DNA from: Acidovorax benzenivorans
GTDB lineage: Bacteria > Pseudomonadota > Gammaproteobacteria > Burkholderiales > Burkholderiaceae_C
Direction: 5' to 3'
Length of the DNA: 64,000 bases
Assembly: GCF_028680575.1 (NCBI RefSeq)
Contig: NZ_JAPCKI010000008.1
Span: forward strand, 124,001-188,000
Shown: positions 1 to 6,836 of the stretch, piece after piece
Layout of the letters: the number at the start of each line of letters is the position of its first letter
Numbering within the stretch: position 1 is the first letter of the stretch
The notes under the pieces: model-generated
Databases searched by the model: none
The model's input: only the letters and a program-made list of their open reading frames with translations
What the model was told of the DNA's origin: nothing
Position numbers and translations under genes: made by a program

Positions 1-553
1 GGGAGCGGTACCGGGGTGTGAGCACGCTGAGCTTGGCGGCGCGGTGGCGGATCGCGCAGTAGCACGAAATGCCGGTGGCGATGCCCAGCGACAGCACGAT
101 GGCCAGCCCGTTGATTTGCGCAAAACTCTGCACATGGCTGCTGGTGATGGTGAAGTGCCCCGCCAGCGCACCCAGTGCCAGCCATGCGCTGGTCAGCGCG
201 ATGCGGCGTTTGCTGGCGCTGGTGCTGAGGGTGGGAATGGTGAGCCGCGCACTCACCACCATGATGACCAGGCCGCTGAGCGCGGGCACCAGCTTCAGCA
301 CATGGTGCGACAGCTCGGCGTACATGAACAGGCCCACCACATCCAGCGCCCACACGATGGAGCCAATGCACAATGCCGCATGCGATGCGCTGATGCGGCG
401 GCTGGAGGGGTCCACCGAATACGCGGTGTGCTCCACCAGCTGCTGGCACACATGCACCACCAGGGCTGCAAAAACCCAGAACAACAGGCTCTGCAGCAGT
501 GGCGGAAACCCCACCACAAACACCTGCATGGCGCCTTGCCAGATTGAAACCAT
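1..553 (-). CDS. Multi-pass membrane sensor domain protein, MHYT-like, partial at window edge
   Basis: The minus strand is open from an ATG at 553 to the window edge, giving at least 184 residues and no stop. It reads as hydrophobic segments separated by short charged loops, so it is an inner-membrane protein. A segment with WALDVVGLFMY and a later GHFTI sit where an MHYT domain would carry its Met-His-Phe and Met-His-Tyr-Thr motifs, but most metal-ligand residues are absent. I infer a degenerate MHYT-like N-terminal sensor; such domains often precede GGDEF or EAL domains, which here would lie outside the window. It diverges from arsR and is probably unrelated to it. Confidence 0.55.
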   Translation of the reverse strand, partial: MVSIWQGAMQVFVVGFPPLLQSLLFWVFAALVVHVCQQLVEHTAYSVDPSSRRISASHAALCIGSIVWALDVVGLFMYAELSHHVLKLVPALSGLVIMVVSARLTIPTLSTSASKRRIALTSAWLALGALAGHFTITSSHVQSFAQINGLAIVLSLGIATGISCYCAIRHRAAKLSVLTPRYRS

Positions 554-701
554 ATCGGCCACGTGCTCCCGCCCTTTTTCTTTTTTGATTGCGGGTCATC
601 ATACGACCGCGCAATGGCGCCAAGGAGCAGCCGCCGGTCAGAGAGAAGGGGTCGCGCCATCGCGGACGCATGGTGCCTTGCAGAATTTTTTTAAGGTTTT
701 T

Positions 702-736
702 CTTCAATTATTCAATGATTGTTGTATTATCGATGC
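702..736 (+). promoter_or_regulatory. Candidate arsR promoter and ArsR operator
   Basis: An AT-rich stretch precedes arsR in otherwise GC-rich DNA. A perfect small palindrome CAATGATTG lies at 713-721 and a -10-like TATTAT at 725-730; a weak -35-like TTCAAT is at 703-708. ArsR proteins repress by binding a dyad overlapping their own promoter, so this is the expected place for the operator. The -10 is so close to the ATG at 737 that the transcript may start at or next to the start codon. Confidence 0.45.
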
Positions 737-1063
737 ATGCAAGAAACCGATGTTGTCCGCGCCCTCGCGGCCCTGGCCCAGGAGGTCCGTCTGCGGGTCT
801 TTCGCGCCCTGGTGGTGGCGGGCCCCGCAGGGCTGACCCCTGGTGACCTATCCACCCAGCTGGACGTGGCGGCCAATACCCTCTCCTTTCACCTCAAGGA
901 GCTGTCGCATGCCGGGCTCATCAGCCAGGAGCGACAGGGCCGCAACCTGATCTACCGCGCCGCGTTCGACACCATGAATGCGTTGTTGACCTATCTCACC
1001 GAAAACTGCTGCGAAGGCCAGGCTTGCGCGCCTGCCGACGCTGCAGCGTCCTGCCACTGCTGA
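737..1063 (+). CDS. arsR: ArsR-family arsenic-responsive repressor
   Basis: A 108-residue winged-helix protein with the ArsR/SmtB layout: the recognition helix falls in the region around residues 38-55 (LDVAANTLSFHLKEL) and is followed by a beta wing (QERQGRNLIY). The C-terminus is cysteine-rich, with Cys91, Cys92, Cys97, Cys106 and Cys108, suitable for As(III) or Sb(III) binding. ATG 737 was chosen over an upstream TTG at 719 because it gives the normal N-terminus for the family. No Shine-Dalgarno sequence is visible before it. It heads the arsR-arsI-arsC-acr3 operon and should repress it until arsenite binds. Confidence 0.93.
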   Translation: MQETDVVRALAALAQEVRLRVFRALVVAGPAGLTPGDLSTQLDVAANTLSFHLKELSHAGLISQERQGRNLIYRAAFDTMNALLTYLTENCCEGQACAPADAAASCHC

Positions 1064-1085
1064 CCATTGTTTTAGGAGAACCCCC

Positions 1086-1580
1086 ATGAAACGCTTCCAC
1101 GCCCACGTGCATGTCGATGACCTGGCCCAGAGCATCGCCTTCTATTCCAAGCTGTTTGCTGTCGCCCCCACGCGCGTCGAGGCCGACTACGCCAAATGGA
1201 TGCTGGAAGACCCACGCGTCAACTTCGCCATCTCTACGCGCGGCGCCCAGCCGGGGTTGGACCACTTTGGCATGCAGACCGACGATGCTGCGGAGCTGGC
1301 CGAACTGAAGGCGCGCGCCGAGGCTGCCGACATGGCCCTGCTCGATGAGGGCAACACCACCTGCTGCTACGCCCGCAGCGAAAAGCACTGGGTGACTGAC
1401 CCGCAAGGCATTGCCTGGGAGCACTTTCATACCCTGGGTGACATCCCCGTTTTCAACGAAGCCCAGCAGCCCACTGCGGCGGGTGCCTGCTGCTCGCCTG
1501 CGCCTGCAGCCACTGCGACCCCAAAGGCAGCCTGCTGCGGCCCCGCCAAGTCCACCGCCCACAAAGCCTCCTGCTGCTGA
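1086..1580 (+). CDS. arsI: ArsI/CadI-type vicinal-oxygen-chelate protein, probable C-As lyase
   Basis: A 164-residue glyoxalase/dioxygenase-fold protein of the ArsI/CadI family. ArsI splits the carbon-arsenic bond of trivalent methylarsenicals using Fe(II) and oxygen. Expected metal ligands are visible as a His in the N-terminal HAHVHV stretch, His60 (GLDH) and Glu112 (WEHF); the vicinal pair Cys93-Cys94 matches the methylarsenite-binding cysteines. Residues from about 125 form a low-complexity tail with three more Cys-Cys pairs (135-136, 150-151, 163-164), beyond the usual catalytic core. A good RBS (AGGAG) precedes ATG 1086. Position between arsR and arsC supports an arsenic role; cadmium binding (CadI) cannot be excluded. 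Confidence 0.87.
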   Translation: MKRFHAHVHVDDLAQSIAFYSKLFAVAPTRVEADYAKWMLEDPRVNFAISTRGAQPGLDHFGMQTDDAAELAELKARAEAADMALLDEGNTTCCYARSEKHWVTDPQGIAWEHFHTLGDIPVFNEAQQPTAAGACCSPAPAATATPKAACCGPAKSTAHKASCC

Positions 1581-1589
1581 GGGAGTCCT

Positions 1590-2096
1590 ATGACTGCGCT
1601 GAACGTCCTTTTCCTCTGTACCCACAATTCCGCCCGCAGCATCCTGGCCGAGGCCCTGCTCAACGACATGGCCCCTGGCCGTTTCAAGGCCTACTCGGCA
1701 GGCAGCAGCCCGCGCGACAACCAGCAACCCAACCCGCTGGGCCTGAAGGTGCTGCAAGCCGCCGGTATCTCGACCGAAGGCCTGCGCAGCAAGAGCTGGG
1801 ACGAATTCGCCGCCCCTGGCGCCCCAGCCATGGACCTCGTCATCACCGTCTGTGACAACGCAGCGGGTGAGGTGTGCCCCATCTGGCCCGGTCACCCGGC
1901 CACCGCGCACTGGGGCTATGCCGACCCGTCCGAAGGGGATGGCTCGGACGATGAAAAGCGCGAGGCTTTCCGTAAGACTTTGCATGCGATTCACCTGAGG
2001 CTGGAGCTGTTGATCAACCTGCCTGCTGAGAAGCTCGAAAAGACCTTGCTGCAACACACAGCCCGAGAACTCTCGCGCGAAGCCGTCAAGCCATGA
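1590..2096 (+). CDS. arsC: Arsenate reductase, low-molecular-weight phosphatase fold
   Basis: A 168-residue ArsC of the LMW-phosphatase class, which reduces As(V) to As(III) for export. The P-loop CTHNSAR (Cys10 to Arg16) holds the nucleophilic cysteine, and a second cysteine lies in the VITVCDN segment near residue 88. The C-terminal 40 residues are helical and charged. It begins 9 bp after arsI, and its stop codon overlaps the ATG of the acr3 frame (ATGA), so the two are probably translationally coupled. The reductant (thioredoxin, glutaredoxin or other) cannot be told from the sequence. Confidence 0.92.
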   Translation: MTALNVLFLCTHNSARSILAEALLNDMAPGRFKAYSAGSSPRDNQQPNPLGLKVLQAAGISTEGLRSKSWDEFAAPGAPAMDLVITVCDNAAGEVCPIWPGHPATAHWGYADPSEGDGSDDEKREAFRKTLHAIHLRLELLINLPAEKLEKTLLQHTARELSREAVKP

Positions 2097-3157
2097 GGGC
2101 GCAATGTGAACCGGCCGGATCGCTCGCTCCGGCCCCCATGAGCGTGTTCGAGCGCTATCTCACGGTGTGGGTGTTGTTGTGCATCGTCGTGGGCATTGCG
2201 CTGGGGCAGTTCTTGCCGTCGGTGTTCCAGGCCGTGGGCCGCATGGAGATTGCGAAGGTCAACCTGCCCGTGGGCCTGCTGATCTGGGTGATGGTCATCC
2301 CCATGCTGGTGAAGGTGGACTTTGGTGCGCTGGGCGAGGTGCGCAAACACGCCCGGGGCATTGGCGTGACGCTGGTGGTGAACTGGTTGGTCAAGCCGTT
2401 TTCGATGGCGTTTCTGGGCTGGCTGTTCATTCGCCACTGGTTTGCGCCGTACCTGCCTGCGGACCAGTTGGACAGCTACATCGCAGGCCTCATCTTGCTG
2501 GCGGCGGCGCCCTGCACAGCCATGGTGTTTGTATGGAGCCGCCTCACCGGGGGCGACCCGCTGTTCACGCTGTCGCAGGTGGCGCTGAACGACAGCATCA
2601 TGGTGGTCGCGTTTGCGCCGCTGGTGGCCTTTTTGCTGGGTATCTCGGCCATCACCGTGCCGTGGGACACCTTGCTGACCTCGGTGGTGCTCTACATCGT
2701 GATCCCGGTGGTTCTGGCCCAGTGGCTGCGCCGGTCGCTGCTGGCCAAGGGCCAGGCGATGTTTGACGCCGTCATGGCGCGCATGGGGCCCTGGTCCATC
2801 GCCGCACTGCTGGCCACGCTGGTGCTGCTGTTCGCGTTCCAGGGCGAGGCCATCCTGCAGCAGCCGCTGGTGATTGCCTTGCTGGCCGTGCCCATCCTGA
2901 TCCAGGTGTTTTTCAACGCGGGGCTGGCCTACTGGCTCAACCGCGCGGTGGGCGAGAAGCACAACATCGCCTGCCCGTCGGCACTGATCGGCGCCTCCAA
3001 CTTTTTCGAGCTGGCGGTGGCCGCCGCTATCAGCCTTTTCGGCTTTCACTCCGGTGCCGCGCTGGCCACCGTGGTGGGCGTGCTGATCGAGGTGCCGGTG
3101 ATGCTGCTGGTGGTGCACATCGTCAACCGCAGCAAGGGCTGGTACGAGCGGGCGTGA
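2093..3157 (+). CDS. acr3: ACR3-family arsenite efflux transporter
   Basis: A 354-residue inner-membrane protein with about ten hydrophobic segments, of the BART superfamily. It exports arsenite using the proton motive force. Hallmarks are Cys141 in AAPCTAMVFVWS, the conserved transport cysteine, and Glu306 in GASNFFELAVAAA. Two starts are possible: ATG 2093 overlapping the arsC stop, or ATG 2138, which begins MSVFERYLTVW as many family members do. The overlap favours 2093 or at least coupled initiation. It closes the ars operon; the convergent gene downstream ends 28 bp away. Confidence 0.94.
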   Translation: MRAQCEPAGSLAPAPMSVFERYLTVWVLLCIVVGIALGQFLPSVFQAVGRMEIAKVNLPVGLLIWVMVIPMLVKVDFGALGEVRKHARGIGVTLVVNWLVKPFSMAFLGWLFIRHWFAPYLPADQLDSYIAGLILLAAAPCTAMVFVWSRLTGGDPLFTLSQVALNDSIMVVAFAPLVAFLLGISAITVPWDTLLTSVVLYIVIPVVLAQWLRRSLLAKGQAMFDAVMARMGPWSIAALLATLVLLFAFQGEAILQQPLVIALLAVPILIQVFFNAGLAYWLNRAVGEKHNIACPSALIGASNFFELAVAAAISLFGFHSGAALATVVGVLIEVPVMLLVVHIVNRSKGWYERA

Positions 3158-3184
3158 GCGGCGCGATACACCGCGCCTGTGCGG

Positions 3185-3412
3185 TCAGTCCCTGGCCGTG
3201 AGCAGCGCCACCGCCTTGCGGGCCAGTGGCGCTGCCAGCATCACCGCCGGGAAGGCGAACAACCACCCCGTGAGCCATGCGCCTGTCCAGAGGCTCACAA
3301 AGTCTTGCTGCGGTTGCAGTGTGCGAAAGGTGGAGATGCCCGACACCAGCAGCGACATCACGCCCGACAAGATCAAGCTGAACAGCACCGATCCACAGCT
3401 GGCGGGGATCAT
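3185..3412 (-). CDS. DUF2798 small membrane protein
   Basis: A 75-residue protein with two transmembrane segments (about 9-25 and 41-63) joined by a short polar loop, matching the DUF2798 pattern. No function is known for the family. The ATG at 3412 overlaps the stop of the flavodoxin-like gene by four bases (ATGA), so it is the last gene of the DUF2938-flavodoxin-DUF2798 operon. A longer frame upstream is open but overlaps the flavodoxin gene and has no credible start. Confidence 0.75.
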   Translation of the reverse strand: MIPASCGSVLFSLILSGVMSLLVSGISTFRTLQPQQDFVSLWTGAWLTGWLFAFPAVMLAAPLARKAVALLTARD

Positions 3413-4017
3413 GCTGCAACCTCTTCGCCAGGCTGGCGTGCGGCTGCACCGCCAACACCGCCCAGGCGCTGCAGCGTCTCGGCAAAGTGCTGGCCGAACA
3501 TGCGGGCGGTCTTGGTGTCGCCGGGCACAAAGGCATCGGCGGCCGCCCCATGGCCCGCTTGCGCCATCAGGCCCGACCAGGAACCGAGGCGGTTGGCCGC
3601 CTCGTCGTAGGGCACCCCGGCATGTTGCTCCGGCAGGATGGGGTTGCCCACCCACACCATGCCGTGCTGCATGGCAAACACCCACATCGACATCAGCGTG
3701 GATTGCTTGTCGCCCGCTGGCAGTGACGACACGGTAAAGCCCGCCGCCAGTTTGTTCTTGAGCTGATGTGTCTTCCACAGGCGGCCTGTGGAATCCATGA
3801 AAGTCTTGAACGGCCCGGACACCCCGCCCAGGTAGGTGGGCGAGCCGAGGATGACGCCGTTGTAGCGCAGCAGGCGGTCGGGCGCCTGCGCCAGGTCTTC
3901 GGCCCGGACCAGTTCAGCGAGGACGCCCGGCACGGGGCGTGCGCCGTCCAGCACGTGGCGGGCAATGTGTGCGGTGTGGCCGTGGGCGCTGTGATAAACG
4001 ATGGCGATGTGTTGCAT
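3409..4017 (-). CDS. Flavodoxin/WrbA-like NAD(P)H-dependent flavoprotein
   Basis: A 202-residue flavodoxin-fold protein. The N-terminal phosphate-binding loop is recognisable (IVYHSAHGHTAHIA) and the second FMN-contacting loop reads SPTYLGGVSGPFKTF. It resembles WrbA-type and related flavoproteins that reduce quinones by two electrons, but the exact substrate is not visible. It lies in one operon between a DUF2938 membrane protein (48 bp upstream) and DUF2798 (overlapping), opposite a MerR-type regulator. That context suggests a response to a redox-active or electrophilic compound. Confidence 0.87.
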   Translation of the reverse strand: MQHIAIVYHSAHGHTAHIARHVLDGARPVPGVLAELVRAEDLAQAPDRLLRYNGVILGSPTYLGGVSGPFKTFMDSTGRLWKTHQLKNKLAAGFTVSSLPAGDKQSTLMSMWVFAMQHGMVWVGNPILPEQHAGVPYDEAANRLGSWSGLMAQAGHGAAADAFVPGDTKTARMFGQHFAETLQRLGGVGGAAARQPGEEVAA

Positions 4018-4065
4018 GGTGTGGATTCCTTGTGAGTGATTTCGGGGGAGAAGGCGCGAGACAGG

Positions 4066-4563
4066 TCAGCGTGAAATCAGTGCGATGACCTGCGCGGAGA
4101 GATACAGCCCCAGCCCAAACACGGTGTGGTTGGCGAGGCTGCGCAGGCAGTTCTTGAGCGGGGTGGGCGTGCGCGATGCCGCAAAGCCCGAGCCCATGGC
4201 GGGCTGCATCACCAAGAGCGGTGCCACCACGGTGCCCATGCCCACGGCCAGCGCGGGTAGCAGGGTGGGGCTGTGGACCCAGGCGGCGCCCTGCAGGTGT
4301 AGCAACACTCCGGCAAAGACCACGCCCACGGCGTAGTGCGTGAGCCAGCCCCAGGCCAGTTCGCCCCGGACCGGAGCCGCCTTGGCGATGGCGGCGTGGG
4401 CGACTTGCCCGCGCAACAGGTGGCCCACCCAGCGGCCAATGAAAGCGAAGTTGAGCGTGGGCACGCCCAGCTTTTTCAGCAGCAAAAGCCAGGCATCCAT
4501 GACGGCGGTGGCGCCAATGCCCAGGAGCACGGCGAGGGGAATGTCTTGCACTGAGAGAGTCAT
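4066..4563 (-). CDS. DUF2938 integral membrane protein
   Basis: A 165-residue hydrophobic protein with about four to five membrane segments. Features typical of DUF2938 include the GIGATAVMDAW start, the WGWLTHYAVG segment and a PAMGSGFAASRTP loop; the function of the family is unknown. ATG 4563 is the first gene after a MerR-type promoter with a 19-bp spacer (4605-4635) and leads the operon with the flavodoxin-like and DUF2798 genes. It is probably induced by the divergent MerR regulator. Confidence 0.82.
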   Translation of the reverse strand: MTLSVQDIPLAVLLGIGATAVMDAWLLLLKKLGVPTLNFAFIGRWVGHLLRGQVAHAAIAKAAPVRGELAWGWLTHYAVGVVFAGVLLHLQGAAWVHSPTLLPALAVGMGTVVAPLLVMQPAMGSGFAASRTPTPLKNCLRSLANHTVFGLGLYLSAQVIALISR

Positions 4564-4604
4564 CAAAACACCTCGAAAAGTTGACGGAAGAAGGTTTTGA
4601 ATGG

Positions 4605-4635
4605 AATATAGAAGTTCAAGTCAACTTGAGGTCAA
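4605..4635 (-). promoter_or_regulatory. MerR-type promoter with 19-bp spacer and central dyad
   Basis: On the minus strand a -35 TTGACC (4635-4630) and a -10 TATATT (4610-4605) are separated by 19 bp, longer than the usual 17 and typical of promoters activated by MerR-family proteins. The spacer contains the dyad TCAAGT-CA-ACTTGA (4616-4629). The 18-mer at 4614-4631 matches the SoxR box as I recall it at 15 of 18 positions. It drives the DUF2938 operon and also lies just upstream of the divergent MerR gene. Confidence 0.75.
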
Positions 4636-4646
4636 GAGGTTTTTTC

Positions 4647-5093
4647 ATGGACATTGCCGAAGTCGCCAAACGCTCCGGGCTGCGGGCGTCCACGCTGCGG
4701 TATTACGAAGAGAAGGGCTTGATCCAGTCGGTGGGGCAACCGGGTGAGCGCCGCCGGTTTGCGCCCGGTGTGATGGAGCAGCTGGCGCTGATTGCGCTGG
4801 GGCAATCGGCCGGGTTCTCGCTGGACGACATCCGGTCGATGTTCTTGCCCAGTGGCGAGCCGAACATCGACCGGCAGCTGCTGGCGGCCAAGGCCGACGA
4901 GCTCGACACCATGGTCAAACGCCTCAAGGCCATGAGCAACGGCCTGCGGCACGCAGCAGCGTGCCCGGCCGAGAGCCATGCGCAATGCCCGTCTTTTCAG
5001 CGGCTGCTGAAAGCCGCCGCCGATGGGGCGCTGGAGCGGCAGCAGCGGCGGAGCGCCCAGCCCGTCGTGGGGCTGCGGCGGCCGCGTGCCTGA
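4647..5093 (+). CDS. MerR-family transcriptional activator
   Basis: A 148-residue regulator. Residues 1-70 form the MerR DNA-binding domain (MDIAEVAKRSGL, TLRYYEEKGLI, RRRFAPGVMEQLALI), followed by a dimerisation helix and a C-terminal effector region with only two cysteines (ACPAESHAQCPSFQRLL). It lacks the four-cysteine cluster of SoxR, so it should not carry a [2Fe-2S] centre, although its promoter dyad is SoxR-box-like. ATG 4647 gives the normal family start; upstream in-frame sequence runs through the promoter. It likely activates the divergent DUF2938-flavodoxin-DUF2798 operon. The inducer is unknown. Confidence 0.88.
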   Translation: MDIAEVAKRSGLRASTLRYYEEKGLIQSVGQPGERRRFAPGVMEQLALIALGQSAGFSLDDIRSMFLPSGEPNIDRQLLAAKADELDTMVKRLKAMSNGLRHAAACPAESHAQCPSFQRLLKAAADGALERQQRRSAQPVVGLRRPRA

Positions 5094-5140
5094 GCGGGCC
5101 CAACTCGCCTCTCTTTGATGTGTTGTCGATTGCTATTTAT

Positions 5141-5175
5141 TTGATAGCTGCTTAGGCATATTGCACTAGCGCTAT
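5141..5175. repeat. Short palindromic repeat, degenerate copy
   Basis: This intergenic stretch has TGATAGCTGCT followed about 15 bases later by CTAGCGCTAT, the half-sites of a palindromic repeat seen at five other places in the window. The copy is imperfect, so a stable hairpin is unlikely. It lies between the convergent MerR and GAF-regulator genes. Confidence 0.5.
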
Positions 5176-5242
5176 CGGCCGATAAGGCTTGAAGTGGAGT
5201 TGCCAACCCCTGCCCGGCGGTGTCGGCTGCGGCGCGGGTCAG

Positions 5243-6391
5243 TCACCCGCCTTTGGGAGCGCCCAGCTTACGGTACACCGTGGCGCGGCTGATGCCCAGT
5301 GCGCGCGCGGCCTCGGCCACGTTGCCGCGCGCTTCCTGCACGGCGCGGCGGATCATTGCGACTTCGGCCTCGCGCAGCGGGGCGGCCACCGACGCCGTGC
5401 CCGGCACCGCAGGCGCAGGGGGGTTGCCTGCGGTGCGTGCGTGTGCAGGCAGTTGCGCCAGGGCTTGCAGCCGCAGGCCCGACCACAGCGGCAAGTCCAG
5501 GGGCTCTGCGCGCTGTTGGCGGGCGGCGTCGAACAACATGGTCCAGGGCATGGCCAGCAGGTCGCTGCAATGGGTGCGCGTGCCCCGCGTGCCTGGCGCG
5601 CGCAGGGGCTGGGGTATCAGCTGGCGGGCCATGCTGTTGGCTCCCACCACGCAGCCATCGGCGTCCAGTGTCAGCAGGCCGTCGCCTTCGCCGCCCAGCG
5701 TGCAGCCAGGCCAATTCACGCGCAGCAGCAGGGCGTGGGGCAGCTGCAGCAGCAGCGCGTCTTCCATGGCGCGGGCCGACCGGGCCACCAAGTGGCGCAG
5801 CTCGGGCCGCTCGGGCACGTCTACGCCGGTCAGGTCCAGCATGCCCACGCAGTGGCCCTGGGGGTCGAACAGCGGCGCACCCGCGCAGCTATAGCTGCTG
5901 TTGTCGTCAAAAAAATGCTCGCCCCGGTGCAGCCACACGGGCTGCAGTTCCGTCAGGGCAGCGCCGATGGCGGTGGTGCCCACGGTAGCTTCCGACAGGT
6001 CGATGCCCACGCGGCCGATGGCGCTGGCGCGTGGGTCGCTCTGGTCGCAATGGCCTTGCACATCGACCACGATGCCACGTGCATCGGTCAGCATGGCGAA
6101 GTAGCGCATGCCGGCAATGGCACGCGTCAACTGCTCCAGCACCGGCCGTGCCGCGCGCAGCAGGTGGTGGTTTTGCTCCTGGCTGTGGCGCAGTGCGGTG
6201 GCACTGACGGCATCAAAGGCCACCCGCCGCGTGGGCTCCAGCCCCCGCGCCAGGCAGCGTTGCCAGGACCGTGCAATCCAGGGCTCCACTTCGGCGCGCA
6301 CGGGGGCTGCACCGTCGGTCAACAGGCTCTGGCGCGCCTGCGCAATCAGCGCGTGGCGGTCGGCAGCGGGGTGGGGCGCGGAGATCAGCAT
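5243..6391 (-). CDS. GAF-domain/Fis-type HTH regulator without AAA+ domain
   Basis: A 382-residue regulator. The N-terminus and GAF-like region resemble the sensor part of AcoR-type sigma-54 activators (WIARSWQRCLARGLEP, then GVDLSEATVGTTAIG-like sequence). The C-terminus is a Fis-type HTH (VQEARGNVAEAARALGISR). Between them there is only a PAS-like stretch; the central AAA+ ATPase with GAFTGA is missing. ATG 6391 was chosen for its AGGAG at proper spacing; the frame is open further upstream. It diverges from the molybdenum hydroxylase operon and probably controls it, but by a route other than classical sigma-54 activation. Confidence 0.8.
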   Translation of the reverse strand: MLISAPHPAADRHALIAQARQSLLTDGAAPVRAEVEPWIARSWQRCLARGLEPTRRVAFDAVSATALRHSQEQNHHLLRAARPVLEQLTRAIAGMRYFAMLTDARGIVVDVQGHCDQSDPRASAIGRVGIDLSEATVGTTAIGAALTELQPVWLHRGEHFFDDNSSYSCAGAPLFDPQGHCVGMLDLTGVDVPERPELRHLVARSARAMEDALLLQLPHALLLRVNWPGCTLGGEGDGLLTLDADGCVVGANSMARQLIPQPLRAPGTRGTRTHCSDLLAMPWTMLFDAARQQRAEPLDLPLWSGLRLQALAQLPAHARTAGNPPAPAVPGTASVAAPLREAEVAMIRRAVQEARGNVAEAARALGISRATVYRKLGAPKGG

Positions 6392-6424
6392 GTGAATGGG
6401 CTCCTGGAGGACCGCATGATGCGT

Positions 6425-6694
6425 TAGTCCGCTGAATCCGGGAAATCGGGGGTGCGCCAGGGCTGCGGCGGGATGCACGGCAAGGCGCCTGGCGCAGCCA
6501 AGGCTGGCTGCCTTGGCAAGTCAGGCAACGCCGCCGGGTACCCGCCGCAGCCCTGGCCCGCAGGGTGAGGGTCTGGCAAGGCCGCACTCGTTGTTACCGT
6601 GCTCGCCGGGTGCACAACCCGGCTGCGCCCGGCGCCTAGATTGCGGCCTTGCCAGACCCTCACGCACCCCCGATTTCCCGGATTCAGTGGACTA
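6425..6694. repeat. 270-bp nested inverted-repeat element (MITE-like)
   Basis: The outer arms are 32 bp each (6425-6456 and 6663-6694), inverted, with one mismatch. Inside lie two further perfect inverted pairs: 17 bp (6456-6472 with 6541-6557) and 22 bp (6565-6586 with 6642-6663). Each of these encloses a smaller hairpin, GCCAAGGC/GCCTTGGC at 6497-6517 and GCCGGGT/ACCCGGC at 6605-6623. The outer ends begin TAG and finish CTA, compatible with TA target duplication. No credible gene is present. It could be a non-autonomous transposable element or a structured regulatory region. Confidence 0.8.
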
Positions 6695-6709
6695 GTGTGC
6701 ATTGCAGCA

Positions 6710-6765
6710 TGTTTCATTTTGAGAATATCCGGCGAGGCGTCCCGGAAATCTAGGGTTGTCCCTAG
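6710..6765 (+). promoter_or_regulatory. Candidate regulator-binding region of the molybdenum hydroxylase operon
   Basis: A 17-mer at 6710-6726 (TGTTTCATTTTGAGAAT) is roughly symmetric about its centre and resembles upstream activating sites of AcoR-like regulators as I recall them. A perfect small dyad CTAGGG-TTGT-CCCTAG follows at 6750-6765. I see no convincing -24/-12 or -35/-10 element. The assignment rests on position between the divergent GAF/HTH gene and the S-subunit gene. Confidence 0.35.
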
Positions 6766-6836
6766 GGATGTGCGGTAGGGCGCGGCAGAAGATGCGCGAG
6801 GTCAGTCCAGCCAAAACCACTCCAGGAGACAGCCAG

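Noticed and set aside
3409-3778. Longer N-terminal frame for the DUF2798 protein reaching 3778
   Set aside because: It would overlap most of the flavodoxin-like gene; ATG 3412 gives the family length with an ATGA overlap.
6424-6717. 97-codon open frame on the minus strand inside the nested palindrome
   Set aside because: It spans the inverted arms, so it is generated by the repeat; no RBS or recognisable domain.
6727-6836. Sigma-54 -24/-12 promoter before coxS, expected from an AcoR-like regulator
   Set aside because: No GG-N10-GC element was found, and the regulator lacks the AAA+ domain needed for it.
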